From positions 930,001 to 994,000 of the forward strand of contig OZ242210.1 of the NCBI GenBank assembly GCA_965206315.1: a stretch of DNA of 64,000 bases, in the 5' to 3' direction. Below the pieces are notes generated by a model. That model was not told the DNA's origin, ran no database searches, and saw only the letters and a list, made by a program, of their open reading frames with translations. This DNA is from Bin16 sp965206315 (GTDB lineage: Bacteria > Chloroflexota > Dehalococcoidia > Lucifugimonadales > Australimonadaceae). The translations under genes were made by a program, and so were the position numbers. Shown here one piece after another: positions 56,023-64,000 of this stretch; position 1 is the first letter of the stretch, and each line of letters starts with the position of its first letter.

Positions 56023-57207
56023 ATGCACAGGTTGAACCAGACCGGCGCCTACCCCGGACGCACGGGGCTCTCTCCCGCGCTCATGCTGCTCGTGGCCATC
56101 GTTCTGGCCGTCCTGCTGGCCGGGTGCGCGCAGAGCAGGAACGCGGCGACGCAGAGCTGGTCGGGCGTTGCGGTTGAGGGCGACTCGACGTACGTCGGCA
56201 CGCGCGAAGGACGCCTCATCAAGCTCTCGCTGGACGCCGGCCTCGCTCAGATCGCGCCCTACCAGGTCCCGCAGCCGGACCGCGAACAGGGCTTCCCCGC
56301 GCTGTACGGCACGCCTGTTGTCGACAACGGACGGGTCTACGCCGGGACATACAACGGCATCGTGCTTTCGCTCGACGCAAACAGCTTCGGCGACGCGCTC
56401 CCCCCCTTCGAGATAGACGGCAACGACCTCACGAAGGGGATCGCAGGGTCGGTCGTGCCGCACAACGGCTCGCTGGTCGTGGCGGCGACGGAAGATGCGG
56501 GAGCGGGCAGGCTCTACGTGCTGGAAGCCTCCAGCCTCATCGAGCAGTGCCGGTACCCCGCTCGGAATGAGGAACCCGTCGGCCAGCTATGGACGACACC
56601 GGTCCTCCAGGACGGCATCGCCTACTTCGGCGACCAGAGCAAACGGGTGCACGCCGTCTCCATAGGGGACTGCCGCCCGGTCTGGGACCAGCCCGCGCAG
56701 TTGGACGGAGCGGTTGTCGCGCCCCCGGTCATCTCGGGAGGCCACCTGTACCTGGGCGCGTTCGACCGCGCGTTCTACCGGGTGAGCCTCGCCACAGGTG
56801 CATCGGAGAAGCTGTTCGAGGCGAACAACTGGTTCTGGGGCGCCGCCGTGACGGACGGGACGACCATGTACGCCCCGAACATGGACGGCAACGTGTACGC
56901 GTACAGCATCGAGTCGGCGCGCGTCGTCTGGGCATATCCGGGGAACGACGAAGGCGAGCCGGTGCTCGCCTCCCCGGTGCTCTCAGGCGACGAACTGGTG
57001 TATGCGTCGGACTCCGGCATTATGGTAGTGCTGGACAAGCAGAGCGGCAGCCGCCGGTGGGACCGCCGCGTCGGGAACGACGTGCGCGCGCCCCTCACCT
57101 CGGATGGGCGGCTCGTCTTCCTGCACTCGCTGGACGAGACCATCACTGCGATAGACCTGGACACGAAGCAACTGGCCTGGGAACGCAACCTGAACGACGT
57201 GAAGTAG
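56023..57207 (+). CDS. PQQ-like beta-propeller lipoprotein
   Basis: The 394-aa product has a lipoprotein signal with lipobox LLAGC (Cys35), then about seven beta-propeller blades with the recurring pattern 'xVxxGxxYxGTxxGxxxxLD' (for example STYVGTREGRLIKLSLDAG, RVYAGTYNGIVLSLDAN, TMYAPNMDGNVYAYSIES, LVYASDSGIMVVLDKQSG). This resembles BamB-like and other PQQ-repeat propellers, which usually act as scaffolds. Placement between yidD and yidC suggests a part in envelope protein assembly, but that is inference. Confidence 0.85.
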   Translation: MHRLNQTGAYPGRTGLSPALMLLVAIVLAVLLAGCAQSRNAATQSWSGVAVEGDSTYVGTREGRLIKLSLDAGLAQIAPYQVPQPDREQGFPALYGTPVVDNGRVYAGTYNGIVLSLDANSFGDALPPFEIDGNDLTKGIAGSVVPHNGSLVVAATEDAGAGRLYVLEASSLIEQCRYPARNEEPVGQLWTTPVLQDGIAYFGDQSKRVHAVSIGDCRPVWDQPAQLDGAVVAPPVISGGHLYLGAFDRAFYRVSLATGASEKLFEANNWFWGAAVTDGTTMYAPNMDGNVYAYSIESARVVWAYPGNDEGEPVLASPVLSGDELVYASDSGIMVVLDKQSGSRRWDRRVGNDVRAPLTSDGRLVFLHSLDETITAIDLDTKQLAWERNLNDVK

Positions 57208-57219
57208 GCGGCTGAGCGC

Positions 57220-58152
57220 ATGGAACTGCTGACACTGCTCTGGAACGAGGTCATCACCAAGCCGATGACCAACAGCCTGCTCGTGCTCTACGTCTGGCTG
57301 GGTTCCAACCTGGGCCTCTCCATCATCGCTTTCACCATCCTCGTGCGAGCGCTGACCTATCCGCTCGTGGTCCGGCAGCTGCGGCAGACCCGGAAACTGC
57401 AGGGATTGCAGCCGCGCGTCAAGGAGATCAACGAGAAGTACAAGAACAATCCCCAGCTGCGCGGCCAGGAGGTGATGAAGCTCTACAAGGAGATGGGGGT
57501 CAACCCGGTCGGCTGCCTCGGCCCGCTGGTGATACAGATGCCCATCTTCATCGGCCTCTTCTGGGCGATCAACGGCGTGCTGCCGTTCACGCCGGAGAAC
57601 CTGGCCGGTCTCTCCGGCAAGCTGTACAGCTGGCTGCCGTTCCTGAACAGCGCGGTGCCGGTGGAGCGCAACTTCCTGGGGATGGACCTTGCGCTGGAGC
57701 CGATGCGCGTCGGCAGCATCCTCGGCTACACCCTCGTGGCGCTCTCCGGCCTCAGCATGTTCGTTCAACAGAAGATGAGCCAGGTCGCCTCGGCGGACCC
57801 GGCCCAGCAGAGCACCCAGCGGATGATGCTGTTCATGTTCCCGGTGATGTTCGGGATGTTCAGCCTCTTCTTCCCCATCGGGCTCGTCATCTACTGGGTG
57901 GCCTCAACGCTCATCGGCATCGTGATGCAGTATTTCGTTACCGGTTGGGGTGGCCTCTTCCCGCAGGCTGAGAAGGCCGGGAGTGGGACGCCGAAGCTCG
58001 GCCCCACGCTGAGCGCCGCCATACCGGACAAGGAGGAAGGCGATGGAGGACCAGAGCCTCGTCCGGTCAGCGAAGACAGTAGAGGAGGCAATCGAGCTCG
58101 CAACTCTGGAGCTCGGCGTCGGTCGCGACGAAATCGAAATCGACGTCATTAG
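57220..58152 (+). CDS. yidC: Membrane protein insertase YidC
   Basis: The 310-aa insertase has an N-terminal helix, then the core: LSIIAFTILVRALTYPLVVRQLRQTRKLQGLQPRVKEINEKYKNNPQ (with the groove Arg), EMGVNPVGCLGPLVIQMPIFIGLFWAI, MMLFMFPVMFGMFSLFFPIGLVIYWVASTLIGIVMQYF, and a basic C-terminal tail (RRRSRRNRNRRH) for ribosome contact. The short, Gram-positive-type layout lacks the large periplasmic domain. Its last 110 nt overlap jag in another frame. Confidence 0.95.
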   Translation: MELLTLLWNEVITKPMTNSLLVLYVWLGSNLGLSIIAFTILVRALTYPLVVRQLRQTRKLQGLQPRVKEINEKYKNNPQLRGQEVMKLYKEMGVNPVGCLGPLVIQMPIFIGLFWAINGVLPFTPENLAGLSGKLYSWLPFLNSAVPVERNFLGMDLALEPMRVGSILGYTLVALSGLSMFVQQKMSQVASADPAQQSTQRMMLFMFPVMFGMFSLFFPIGLVIYWVASTLIGIVMQYFVTGWGGLFPQAEKAGSGTPKLGPTLSAAIPDKEEGDGGPEPRPVSEDSRGGNRARNSGARRRSRRNRNRRH

Positions 58153-58741
58153 CCAGGGGCGCAGCGGCATCCTCGGCATCGGCGCGGAGGATGCCAGGGT
58201 ACGCGTCCGGCGCATCACCGGCGGGGATGGTTCCGCCGCCGTCGCGCTCGGCATCGTGGAACGCTTCCTCGACTGGATGGACGTAGATGCTGTGGCAACT
58301 ATACGCAGCTCCGGCGGCGGCGAAGAGATGCCCATCATCGACATCCAGGGCAGCGACGCCGGCCTGCTCATCGGCCACCGCGGTGAGACCCTGCGGGCAT
58401 TCCAGTTCCTCGTCAACCTCTCGCTCGGCAGGGGCGAAGGGCGCTCCACGGGCATCGTCCTCGACGTCGAGCAGTACCGCGAGCGGCGCTCGCGGCAACT
58501 CGCCACCCTGGCGCGGCGCATGGCCCAGCGGGCCATCTCCAGCGGCAGGTCGGTCGAGCTCGACCCGATGTCGCCTGCCGACCGCAGGGTGATCCACTTT
58601 GCGCTCGCGGACTACCAGGGCGTTGAGACCCAGAGCGAGGGCGAGGGAGCGGACCGCCGCGTCGTCATCATCACCACCGGCGAGGCCCCACGGCCGTCCC
58701 GCGGAGGGCGCGGCGACGGGCGCCGCCGTTCCCGCTCCTAG
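58043..58741 (+). CDS. jag: RNA-binding protein Jag (SpoIIIJ-associated / KhpB)
   Basis: The 232-aa product has a Jag-N domain (EDQSLVRSAKTVEEAIELATLELGVGRDEIEIDVISQG), a KH domain with loop GLLIGHRGETLRAFQFLVNL, and an R3H domain (DPMSPADRRVIHFALADYQGV) plus a basic tail. It is an RNA-binding partner linked to cell elongation and envelope control. The start lies inside yidC (110-nt overlap), which is long for coupled genes. Confidence 0.95.
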   Translation: MEDQSLVRSAKTVEEAIELATLELGVGRDEIEIDVISQGRSGILGIGAEDARVRVRRITGGDGSAAVALGIVERFLDWMDVDAVATIRSSGGGEEMPIIDIQGSDAGLLIGHRGETLRAFQFLVNLSLGRGEGRSTGIVLDVEQYRERRSRQLATLARRMAQRAISSGRSVELDPMSPADRRVIHFALADYQGVETQSEGEGADRRVVIITTGEAPRPSRGGRGDGRRRSRS

Positions 58742-58747
58742 CGCGCC

Positions 58748-59656
58748 ATGACGGCTCAGCCTGCGCCGGAGATGCGCCTGGCGGACAGGCGCAAGCTGCT
58801 GCTCACGCTCGGCTTCCCGTACGCGCTGTTGCTCCTGTCGTCTCTCGCAGCGTGGCCGTGGCGTGCGCTCGATCTGCCCGGCGTGGTGGGCACGCTCACG
58901 CCGCTGAGCTTCATCCTGCTGGTGGTCACGGTTGGCGCCTCCACCTACGCACTCCGGAAGAGACTGCCGCTCTCCATGATCACCTGGCTCCCTGCCGGAC
59001 AGGGCGCCATCGTCCTGCTGGCCACCGGACTCATCGCAGGCGGCGCGCAGGAGCAGCTCACCGCTCTCGCGCTCCTTATCGCATACGGCCTCATCTTCCT
59101 CATCGTGCTTGGCATCACCACGGCGATAGCCGCCCACGGCGCGCCGGTCGCCATCGCGTTCATCTCGTTCTTCGTCTTTACGAGAGCGGCGCTGTTCCCC
59201 GTCTTTGAGGTGGAGGGAGCAGCCACTGCGAACGCCAGCCTGTTCACTCTTGCCGCCGCGGTGGTCGCCATCGCCGAGTTTGCGCTGATGGTCTGGCTCG
59301 CGCGCAGGCTCGTAGAGGCGGCGGACGAATCGGCGATGGGGACGGCGCTCTGGATCGTGGCGCTCACGTTCGGACACGGCCTCCTCGCAGGGTGGCACGA
59401 CCCGGTACTCAACGCTTCCTTGAGCATCGGGGCGTATGCGAATCTGGCCGGGAGTTGGTTCGGGCAGACGATCATCCAGTTGGGCATGGCGGGCGTGCTC
59501 ATCCGCTTCCGGCGGGCGCAGTTCCGCGAGCAGCAGGCGCAGCAGGACGCGTCGTCCGCAACCACCGGAGAAGAGCAGCCCCTGGCCGAGGTTACTCCTC
59601 CGGCACGCCAACCCCGACGCGGCGGGCGCCCTACCCCGCGACGGCGGCGCAGGTAG
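58748..59656 (+). CDS. Multispanning membrane protein of unknown function
   Basis: The 302-aa product has about eight predicted membrane helices (ALLLLSSLAAWPWRAL, LTPLSFILLVVTVGASTYAL, AIVLLATGLIAGGA, LALLIAYGLIFLIVLGITTAIAA, ...) and a hydrophilic C-terminal tail rich in Gln and Arg. It begins 6 nt after jag and is therefore in the same transcript. I do not recognise it. Confidence 0.7.
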   Translation: MTAQPAPEMRLADRRKLLLTLGFPYALLLLSSLAAWPWRALDLPGVVGTLTPLSFILLVVTVGASTYALRKRLPLSMITWLPAGQGAIVLLATGLIAGGAQEQLTALALLIAYGLIFLIVLGITTAIAAHGAPVAIAFISFFVFTRAALFPVFEVEGAATANASLFTLAAAVVAIAEFALMVWLARRLVEAADESAMGTALWIVALTFGHGLLAGWHDPVLNASLSIGAYANLAGSWFGQTIIQLGMAGVLIRFRRAQFREQQAQQDASSATTGEEQPLAEVTPPARQPRRGGRPTPRRRRR

Positions 59657-59729
59657 CGCGTCATCCGGCGCTTACGCGATGCAGCGCCGGGCGGTACGCT
59701 GAGAGCGCAGTCAGCAGACTCGTGCCGAG

Positions 59730-62225
59730 GTGCCGAACGTGACCACAACGGCGGACGCCGCGCCCAAAGCGCTCCCAGGTGAGGAGGTCATCGAGCCCCG
59801 CTACGCAGAAGTGGTGGTGGACGCGCGCACCGGCAAGGCCGGCGACACGTTCACTTACTCCATCCCTCCGTACATGCGCCTGCAGCCCGGGCACCTTGTC
59901 CGTGTGCCGTTCGGCCCTCGAACGCTTAACGGTGTCGTCACCGGCCTGCGTAAGACGCCGAACGTGGACTACACGCGGCCCATCGCTTCGCTGGTGGAGG
60001 AGCAGCCACTCCTGACGCCGGAGCGCATCGCACTGGGGCGTTGGCTCGCCGACTACTACCGGGCGCCTGCATTCGACGCGTTCGCGCCCATGCTGCCGCC
60101 GGGCATGCGCGGCAGCGCCCAGACCTACGTGCAAGCGGCCGCAGACCCGCCTCGCGGCATCGAGGAGCGGCTGCCGAAAGGGGCACAGCGCCTCCTCGCA
60201 TATCTCCGCGCGAACCCGGGGGCGCATCGGACTGCATCGCTGACGGCGACTCTCGGTCCGTGGGTGCGGAACGCTGTCCGCGCGCTGGTCGAGGCAGGTG
60301 CAGCCTCCGAGAGACTGGCCGAACCCCACCACAAGCCACCCTCTCCCCGGAAGACGTGGCTCGTCCCCGAAGCCTCCGCTTCTGCGCTCCGCGAACTGGC
60401 CGACGAGCAGTCGCGCGCGGCGCGCCGTGCCGAGCTGTTGCGGGAACTCGCAGGCTCTCCGTCCGGGCTGGCCGCAACGGACGCCCGGAATCGTTACGGC
60501 AGGACAGCCGTTGCCAGGGTCATCGAGATGGGGTTGGCAACGCTCGAGGCTGCGCCTCCCGCGCCGGAGATGGCTCCCCATGCTCCGCTCCTGCCGACCT
60601 CCGACCAGCAGCGAGCGCTCGCCGCGCTCAAGCGAACGATGGACGACCCCTCGACGGCGCCGCGCACCTGGCTGCTGCACGGGGCGACCGGCAGCGGCAA
60701 GACGGAGGTGTACCTGCAGGCCATCGCTCACTGCCTCGCGAAGGGTCAGCGGGCCATCGCGCTCGTGCCCGAGGTTGCGCTGACGCCGCAGATGACCGAA
60801 CGGTTCGAGGAGCGCTTCCCCGGCGAAGTCGGGGTGCTGCACAGCAGGCTGACGCCCGCACAGCAACGGGACGAGTGGTGGCGCATCTTTCGAGGCGAGC
60901 GCAGTGTCGTCATCGGTCCACGCAGCGCGCTGTTCGCGCCGGTGGAGGGTCTCGGTCTCGTTGTGCTCGACGAGGAGCACGAGTGGACGTACAAGCAGTC
61001 CGACGCTCAGCCCCGCTACCATGCTCGCGAGACCGCGGAGCAACTCGCCTCACTCACGGGCGCCGTTGTCGTGCTCGGCAGCGCAACACCGGACGTAGTG
61101 ACCGCATGGCGCGCAGGACGGGGTCTCATCGGCAAACTCTCGATGCCCGCCCGGATCGAACGCTCAGGCGCGCCCACGTCCCTCGCAGAGGTTGACGTGG
61201 TGGATATGCGGACGGAGTTGCGGGAGGGAAATCGGAGCATCTTCAGCCGGCTGCTGCAAGAGCGGCTGCAGGACACCCTCGCAGCGGGACGGCAGGCGGT
61301 GCTCTTCCTGAACCGCCGCGGCGCCGCGAGCGTCGTCGCCTGCCGCAGCTGCGGGTTCGTCGTGCGTTGCCGCCGGTGCTCGACCCCTCTCACTTACCAT
61401 CGTCCGTTCGACGGCGCAGGCGCCGGACAGCTGCGCTGCCACCATTGCGGCAGGGGGCGAGCGGAACCAAGGCGCTGCCCCCAATGCCGGAGCATCCATA
61501 TCCGCTATCTCGGGTTGGGCACCCAGCGGGTGGTCGACGAGGTGACCCGCATCGCCCCGGACGCCCGCGTACTGCGCTGGGACAGCGACACCGCGTCCAC
61601 CACGGGCGCGCACGAGCGCCTGCTCCGTTCTTTCGCCGAGGGAGAAGCGGATGTCCTCGTCGGCACGCAGATGGTTGCGAAGGGGCTGGACGTTCCATCG
61701 GTCGATCTCGTGGGTGTGGTGCTGGCGGACATCGGCATCCACATGCCGGACTTCCGGGCGCCTGAGCGCACCTTTCAGCTGCTCACGCAGGTGGCGGGGC
61801 GCGCGGGGAGAGGGCCGCAGGCGGGGTACGCGGTCGTCCAGACCTACCTGCCGGACCATTACGCGATACAGGCCGCCGCCGGACAGGACTATGCGGCGTT
61901 CTACTCCACCGAGATGGAACACCGCCGTGCGCAGGGGAGCCCGCCCTTCAGCAGACTCGTTCGACTGCTGTACGACGGTCACTCGGACAGGCGCACGGCA
62001 CAGAACGAAGCCCAGCAGCTCGCCGGCCGCCTGCGGCGGACGGTGCATGAGTGGGACATGCGCGGCGTGGACGTCATCGGCCCCGCGCCCACCTACCCGC
62101 CGCGCATCCGGAACGCGTGGCGCTGGCAGCTGCTCGTCCGCGCGCCGGAGCCGCGCCTGCTGCTCGACAAACTCAGCATCCCGTCTGCATGGCGCGTGGA
62201 CGTCGACCCCGTGAACATCGTCTGA
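59730..62225 (+). CDS. priA: Primosomal replication protein N' (PriA helicase)
   Basis: PriA restarts collapsed replication forks. The 831-aa product (GTG start) has the 3'-DNA binding domain (EPRYAEVVVDARTGKAGDTFTYSIPPYM), Walker A GATGSGKTEVYLQAI, the DEEH box VLDEEHEWTYKQSD, helicase motifs RSALFAPVEGLG and LGSATPDVVTAWR, and the zinc-finger cysteines CRSCGFVVRCRRCSTPLTYH and CHHCGRGRAEPRRCPQCRS inserted between helicase lobes. It precedes def by 20 nt. Confidence 0.96.
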   Translation: MPNVTTTADAAPKALPGEEVIEPRYAEVVVDARTGKAGDTFTYSIPPYMRLQPGHLVRVPFGPRTLNGVVTGLRKTPNVDYTRPIASLVEEQPLLTPERIALGRWLADYYRAPAFDAFAPMLPPGMRGSAQTYVQAAADPPRGIEERLPKGAQRLLAYLRANPGAHRTASLTATLGPWVRNAVRALVEAGAASERLAEPHHKPPSPRKTWLVPEASASALRELADEQSRAARRAELLRELAGSPSGLAATDARNRYGRTAVARVIEMGLATLEAAPPAPEMAPHAPLLPTSDQQRALAALKRTMDDPSTAPRTWLLHGATGSGKTEVYLQAIAHCLAKGQRAIALVPEVALTPQMTERFEERFPGEVGVLHSRLTPAQQRDEWWRIFRGERSVVIGPRSALFAPVEGLGLVVLDEEHEWTYKQSDAQPRYHARETAEQLASLTGAVVVLGSATPDVVTAWRAGRGLIGKLSMPARIERSGAPTSLAEVDVVDMRTELREGNRSIFSRLLQERLQDTLAAGRQAVLFLNRRGAASVVACRSCGFVVRCRRCSTPLTYHRPFDGAGAGQLRCHHCGRGRAEPRRCPQCRSIHIRYLGLGTQRVVDEVTRIAPDARVLRWDSDTASTTGAHERLLRSFAEGEADVLVGTQMVAKGLDVPSVDLVGVVLADIGIHMPDFRAPERTFQLLTQVAGRAGRGPQAGYAVVQTYLPDHYAIQAAAGQDYAAFYSTEMEHRRAQGSPPFSRLVRLLYDGHSDRRTAQNEAQQLAGRLRRTVHEWDMRGVDVIGPAPTYPPRIRNAWRWQLLVRAPEPRLLLDKLSIPSAWRVDVDPVNIV

Positions 62226-62233
62226 AGCGCTCG

Positions 62234-62239
62234 TATAAT
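62234..62239 (+). promoter_or_regulatory. -10 box TATAAT of def, 6 nt before the ATG
   Basis: TATAAT, CGTTGT, ATG at 62246. A weak -35-like TGAACA is at 62212-62217 (16-nt spacer). The predicted start is at the ATG itself. Confidence 0.5.
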
Positions 62240-62245
62240 CGTTGT

Positions 62246-62770
62246 ATGGCCGTCCTGCAGATGCACTACATCCCGGATCCTGTCCTGCGCAAACGCGCCC
62301 GCAAGGTGCGCGACCTCGCCGACCCTGCGCTGCGCAAACTCGCGGACGACATGATCGAGTCGATGTACCACTACAACGGCGTCGGGCTCGCCGCGAACCA
62401 GATCGGGTCGCTCAAGCGCATCTGCGTCATCCAGCTGCCGGAGGACGAGGAGCCGACGGTGCTCCTTAACCTGGAGATCACGCGCAAAGAGGGGGAGCGC
62501 GAGGTGACAGAGGGTTGCCTCAGCCTGCCCGGCTGGCAGGGCCGCATCCTCCGGGCGGAGAAAGTGTGGGCGCGCGGCGTGGGGCTGGACGGTAAGCCCA
62601 TACGGTACAAGGGTGCGACGGAGTTGCTCGCCCAGGCGATCGAACACGAGTACGACCACCTGAACGGAGTGCTTTATACGGACTACCTGCGCTCGCAGGA
62701 CGACCTGTATGAAGTAGAGCAGGGAACGGAAGAAGAGGGGGAAGGAGCGGTTGAGGCCGCAGCGGGCTAG
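62246..62770 (+). CDS. def: Peptide deformylase
   Basis: Def removes the formyl group from nascent N-terminal Met. The 174-aa product begins MAVLQMHYIPDPVLRKRARKV, with motif 1 GVGLAANQIG, motif 2 EGCLSLPGW and motif 3 QAIEHEYDHLNGVLYTD giving the HEYDH metal site. It ends with an acidic Glu/Gly/Ala tail. The apparent promoter right at the start codon would let it be expressed apart from priA. Confidence 0.96.
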   Translation: MAVLQMHYIPDPVLRKRARKVRDLADPALRKLADDMIESMYHYNGVGLAANQIGSLKRICVIQLPEDEEPTVLLNLEITRKEGEREVTEGCLSLPGWQGRILRAEKVWARGVGLDGKPIRYKGATELLAQAIEHEYDHLNGVLYTDYLRSQDDLYEVEQGTEEEGEGAVEAAAG

Positions 62771-63123
62771 CGCTTGCCGCCGCCCTGGGTGCGCTCCTTG
62801 ATGCGCGCCGCTTTCCCGGACAGGCCGCGCAGATAGTACAGCTTGGCGCGGCGCACCTTGCCCCGGCGCACCAGTTCCACGCTGTCCACGTTCGGGGAAT
62901 GGAAGAAGAACGAGCGTTCCACCCCGACGCCTGAAGCGACGCGGCGCACCGTGAAGGAGCTGGCCGGCCCGCCGCCGCGCTTCCGGATGACAACGCCCTG
63001 GAAGCTCTGCTGACGCCGGCGCTCGCCTTCGCGGATCCAGACGTTCACCTTCACGGTGTCGCCCGGCTGGAACTCCGCGATCTTCTCGTTGGGAGTCAGT
63101 GCCACTGCGTCGCGCGCTTCCAT
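62767..63123 (-). CDS. rplS: Large ribosomal subunit protein bL19
   Basis: AGAGGT lies 7 nt before the ATG at 63123. The 118-aa product has FQPGDTVKVNVWIREGERRRQQSFQGVVIRKRGGGPASSFTVRR and SPNVDSVELVRRGKVRRAKLYYLRGLSGKAARIKER, a complete bL19. It sits alone without trmD or rimM. Convergent with def. Confidence 0.96.
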   Translation of the reverse strand: MEARDAVALTPNEKIAEFQPGDTVKVNVWIREGERRRQQSFQGVVIRKRGGGPASSFTVRRVASGVGVERSFFFHSPNVDSVELVRRGKVRRAKLYYLRGLSGKAARIKERTQGGGKR

Positions 63124-63210
63124 GGGAGTACCTCTTACCGTTGCATGGCGCCCGTCCGCGACGGGCAACCGCTAGAGTATACGAGAACGGGAGAAGCGGG
63201 GCAACGGGAG

Positions 63211-64000
63211 TCAGGTGGCGGAGATGGCCTGTACCCTGCTCAGCATCTCGTCCCACGGGTCGCCGCGCGGCGGCAACTCGTCTATCGGCAGCACTTCGCT
63301 GCGGTTATTCCGCCAGCAGACGAGTCCTCCGGATACGCCGTCCAGGAGAGCGTCGGCTGCTTTGACGCCCATGCGCGTTCCGAGGATGCGGTCGAACCGG
63401 GACGGCACGCCTCCTCGTTGTATGTAGCCGAGCACCGTGTAGCGGGCGTCGTAAGGCTTGTCTGATTCGTTGATGAGCTGGGCGAGCTCCGCCGCTCCCC
63501 AGCGTGCCCCTTCCGCCAGAACGATGATGAAGTGGCGTTTGCCTCGCAGCCAGACCTGGCGCATCTCCTCGAAGACCTCTTCCAGCTCCATCGGGCGTTC
63601 AGGAGTGAGCACCATCTCCGCGCCCGTGGCAAGGCCGGCCATGACGGCGATGTATCCGCATTGCCTCCCCATCACCTCAACGATCATGGCCCGCCGGTGC
63701 GCCGCGGCGGTGTCCTGGATCCGGTCGATGGCCTCCATCGCCGTGTTGATCGCCGTGTCCGCCCCGATGGTGATCTCCGTGCCGGGCATGTCGTTGTCTA
63801 TGGTCGCGGGGACGCAGACGACGGGCATACCGAGCTTGTGTAGCTCCCATGCACCCTGCATGGAGCCCTCGCCGCCGATGACGACCAGCCCTTCGAAACC
63901 TTCCGTGCGCAGGTCTTCCACGGCCTTGCTGCGGACATTCGGGTCCAGGAAAGGCTCGCAGCGGCCCGCTCCGATGATGCTGCCGCCGTGCCGCAGTGAC
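63211..64000 (-). CDS. pfkA: 6-phosphofructokinase, 5' truncated
   Basis: The frame is open to the right edge and starts outside the window. It contains HGGSIIGAGRCEPF, the ATP-type loop LVVIGGEGSMQGAWEL, VPATIDNDMPGTEITIGADTAINTAMEAIDRIQDTA, MGRQCGYIAVMAGLATGAE and GYIQRGGVPSRFDRILGTRMG. Gly after Glu in GGEGS (instead of Asp) points to ATP rather than pyrophosphate as donor. Two variations from the common form are noted: GGEGS for GGDGS, and PATIDND for PGTIDND. Confidence 0.92.
   Translation of the reverse strand, partial: SLRHGGSIIGAGRCEPFLDPNVRSKAVEDLRTEGFEGLVVIGGEGSMQGAWELHKLGMPVVCVPATIDNDMPGTEITIGADTAINTAMEAIDRIQDTAAAHRRAMIVEVMGRQCGYIAVMAGLATGAEMVLTPERPMELEEVFEEMRQVWLRGKRHFIIVLAEGARWGAAELAQLINESDKPYDARYTVLGYIQRGGVPSRFDRILGTRMGVKAADALLDGVSGGLVCWRNNRSEVLPIDELPPRGDPWDEMLSRVQAISAT

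Overview
This 64 kb window is a GC-rich, densely coded bacterial chromosome segment with no tRNA, rRNA, phage, transposase or CRISPR locus that I can support. The best guess for the organism is Chloroflexota (Dehalococcoidia/SAR202-like). The reasons are high GC, lipoproteins with long Thr-Pro linkers, fibronectin/cadherin-like surface proteins, an archaeal-type IMP cyclohydrolase and dispersed palindromic intergenic repeats. This is inference, because no phylogenetic marker could be searched.

Layout. 1-3.2 kb: end of an MDR oxidoreductase, then secD-secF. 3.2-9.5 kb: accessory region with two surface-protein genes that each look frameshifted, a divergent amino-acid/amide ABC substrate-binding lipoprotein and a small membrane protein. 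9.7-22 kb: fused double isochorismatase, purF, a GalT-like HIT protein, GT2, nicotinate phosphoribosyltransferase, PurO, tsaD, CNNM/CorC, tilS, an HhH protein, an LmbE deacetylase and a double GNAT. 22.4-30 kb: a long minus-strand run (rpsF-ssb-rpsR-PpiC-hom-thrC-folE-FemAB/CelD-GT4). 30-35 kb: glyA, rubrerythrin and three thioredoxin-fold lipoproteins. 35-40.6 kb: pheT-moeA, then infC-rpmI-rplT. 41-43 kb: an array of four related small membrane proteins. 43-50 kb: GPP34, Hsp20, DUF488, pheS, argF, der, plsY, with many repeats. 50.6-55 kb: rdgB-moaA-rnhA-moaC, VOC, cupin. 55-62.8 kb: rpmH-rnpA-yidD-PQQ-yidC-jag-membrane protein-priA-def. The end holds rplS and a truncated pfkA.

Most interesting observation: the thioredoxin-fold lipoprotein at 32845-33522 has one in-frame TGA exactly where its neighbouring paralogue has the first Cys of CxxC. 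The reading frame continues intact to a TAG, and a small hairpin follows the TGA. This is a candidate selenocysteine (UxxC) redox protein; a plain nonsense mutation is the alternative.

Other themes: several genes start 6-9 nt after a TAnnnT box, which suggests leaderless transcripts. TTGA/ATGA/GTGA stop-start overlaps are common. Repeat elements sit at, and in places inside, the 3' ends of genes. A MshA/MshB/MshD-like trio hints at a low-molecular-weight thiol pathway.
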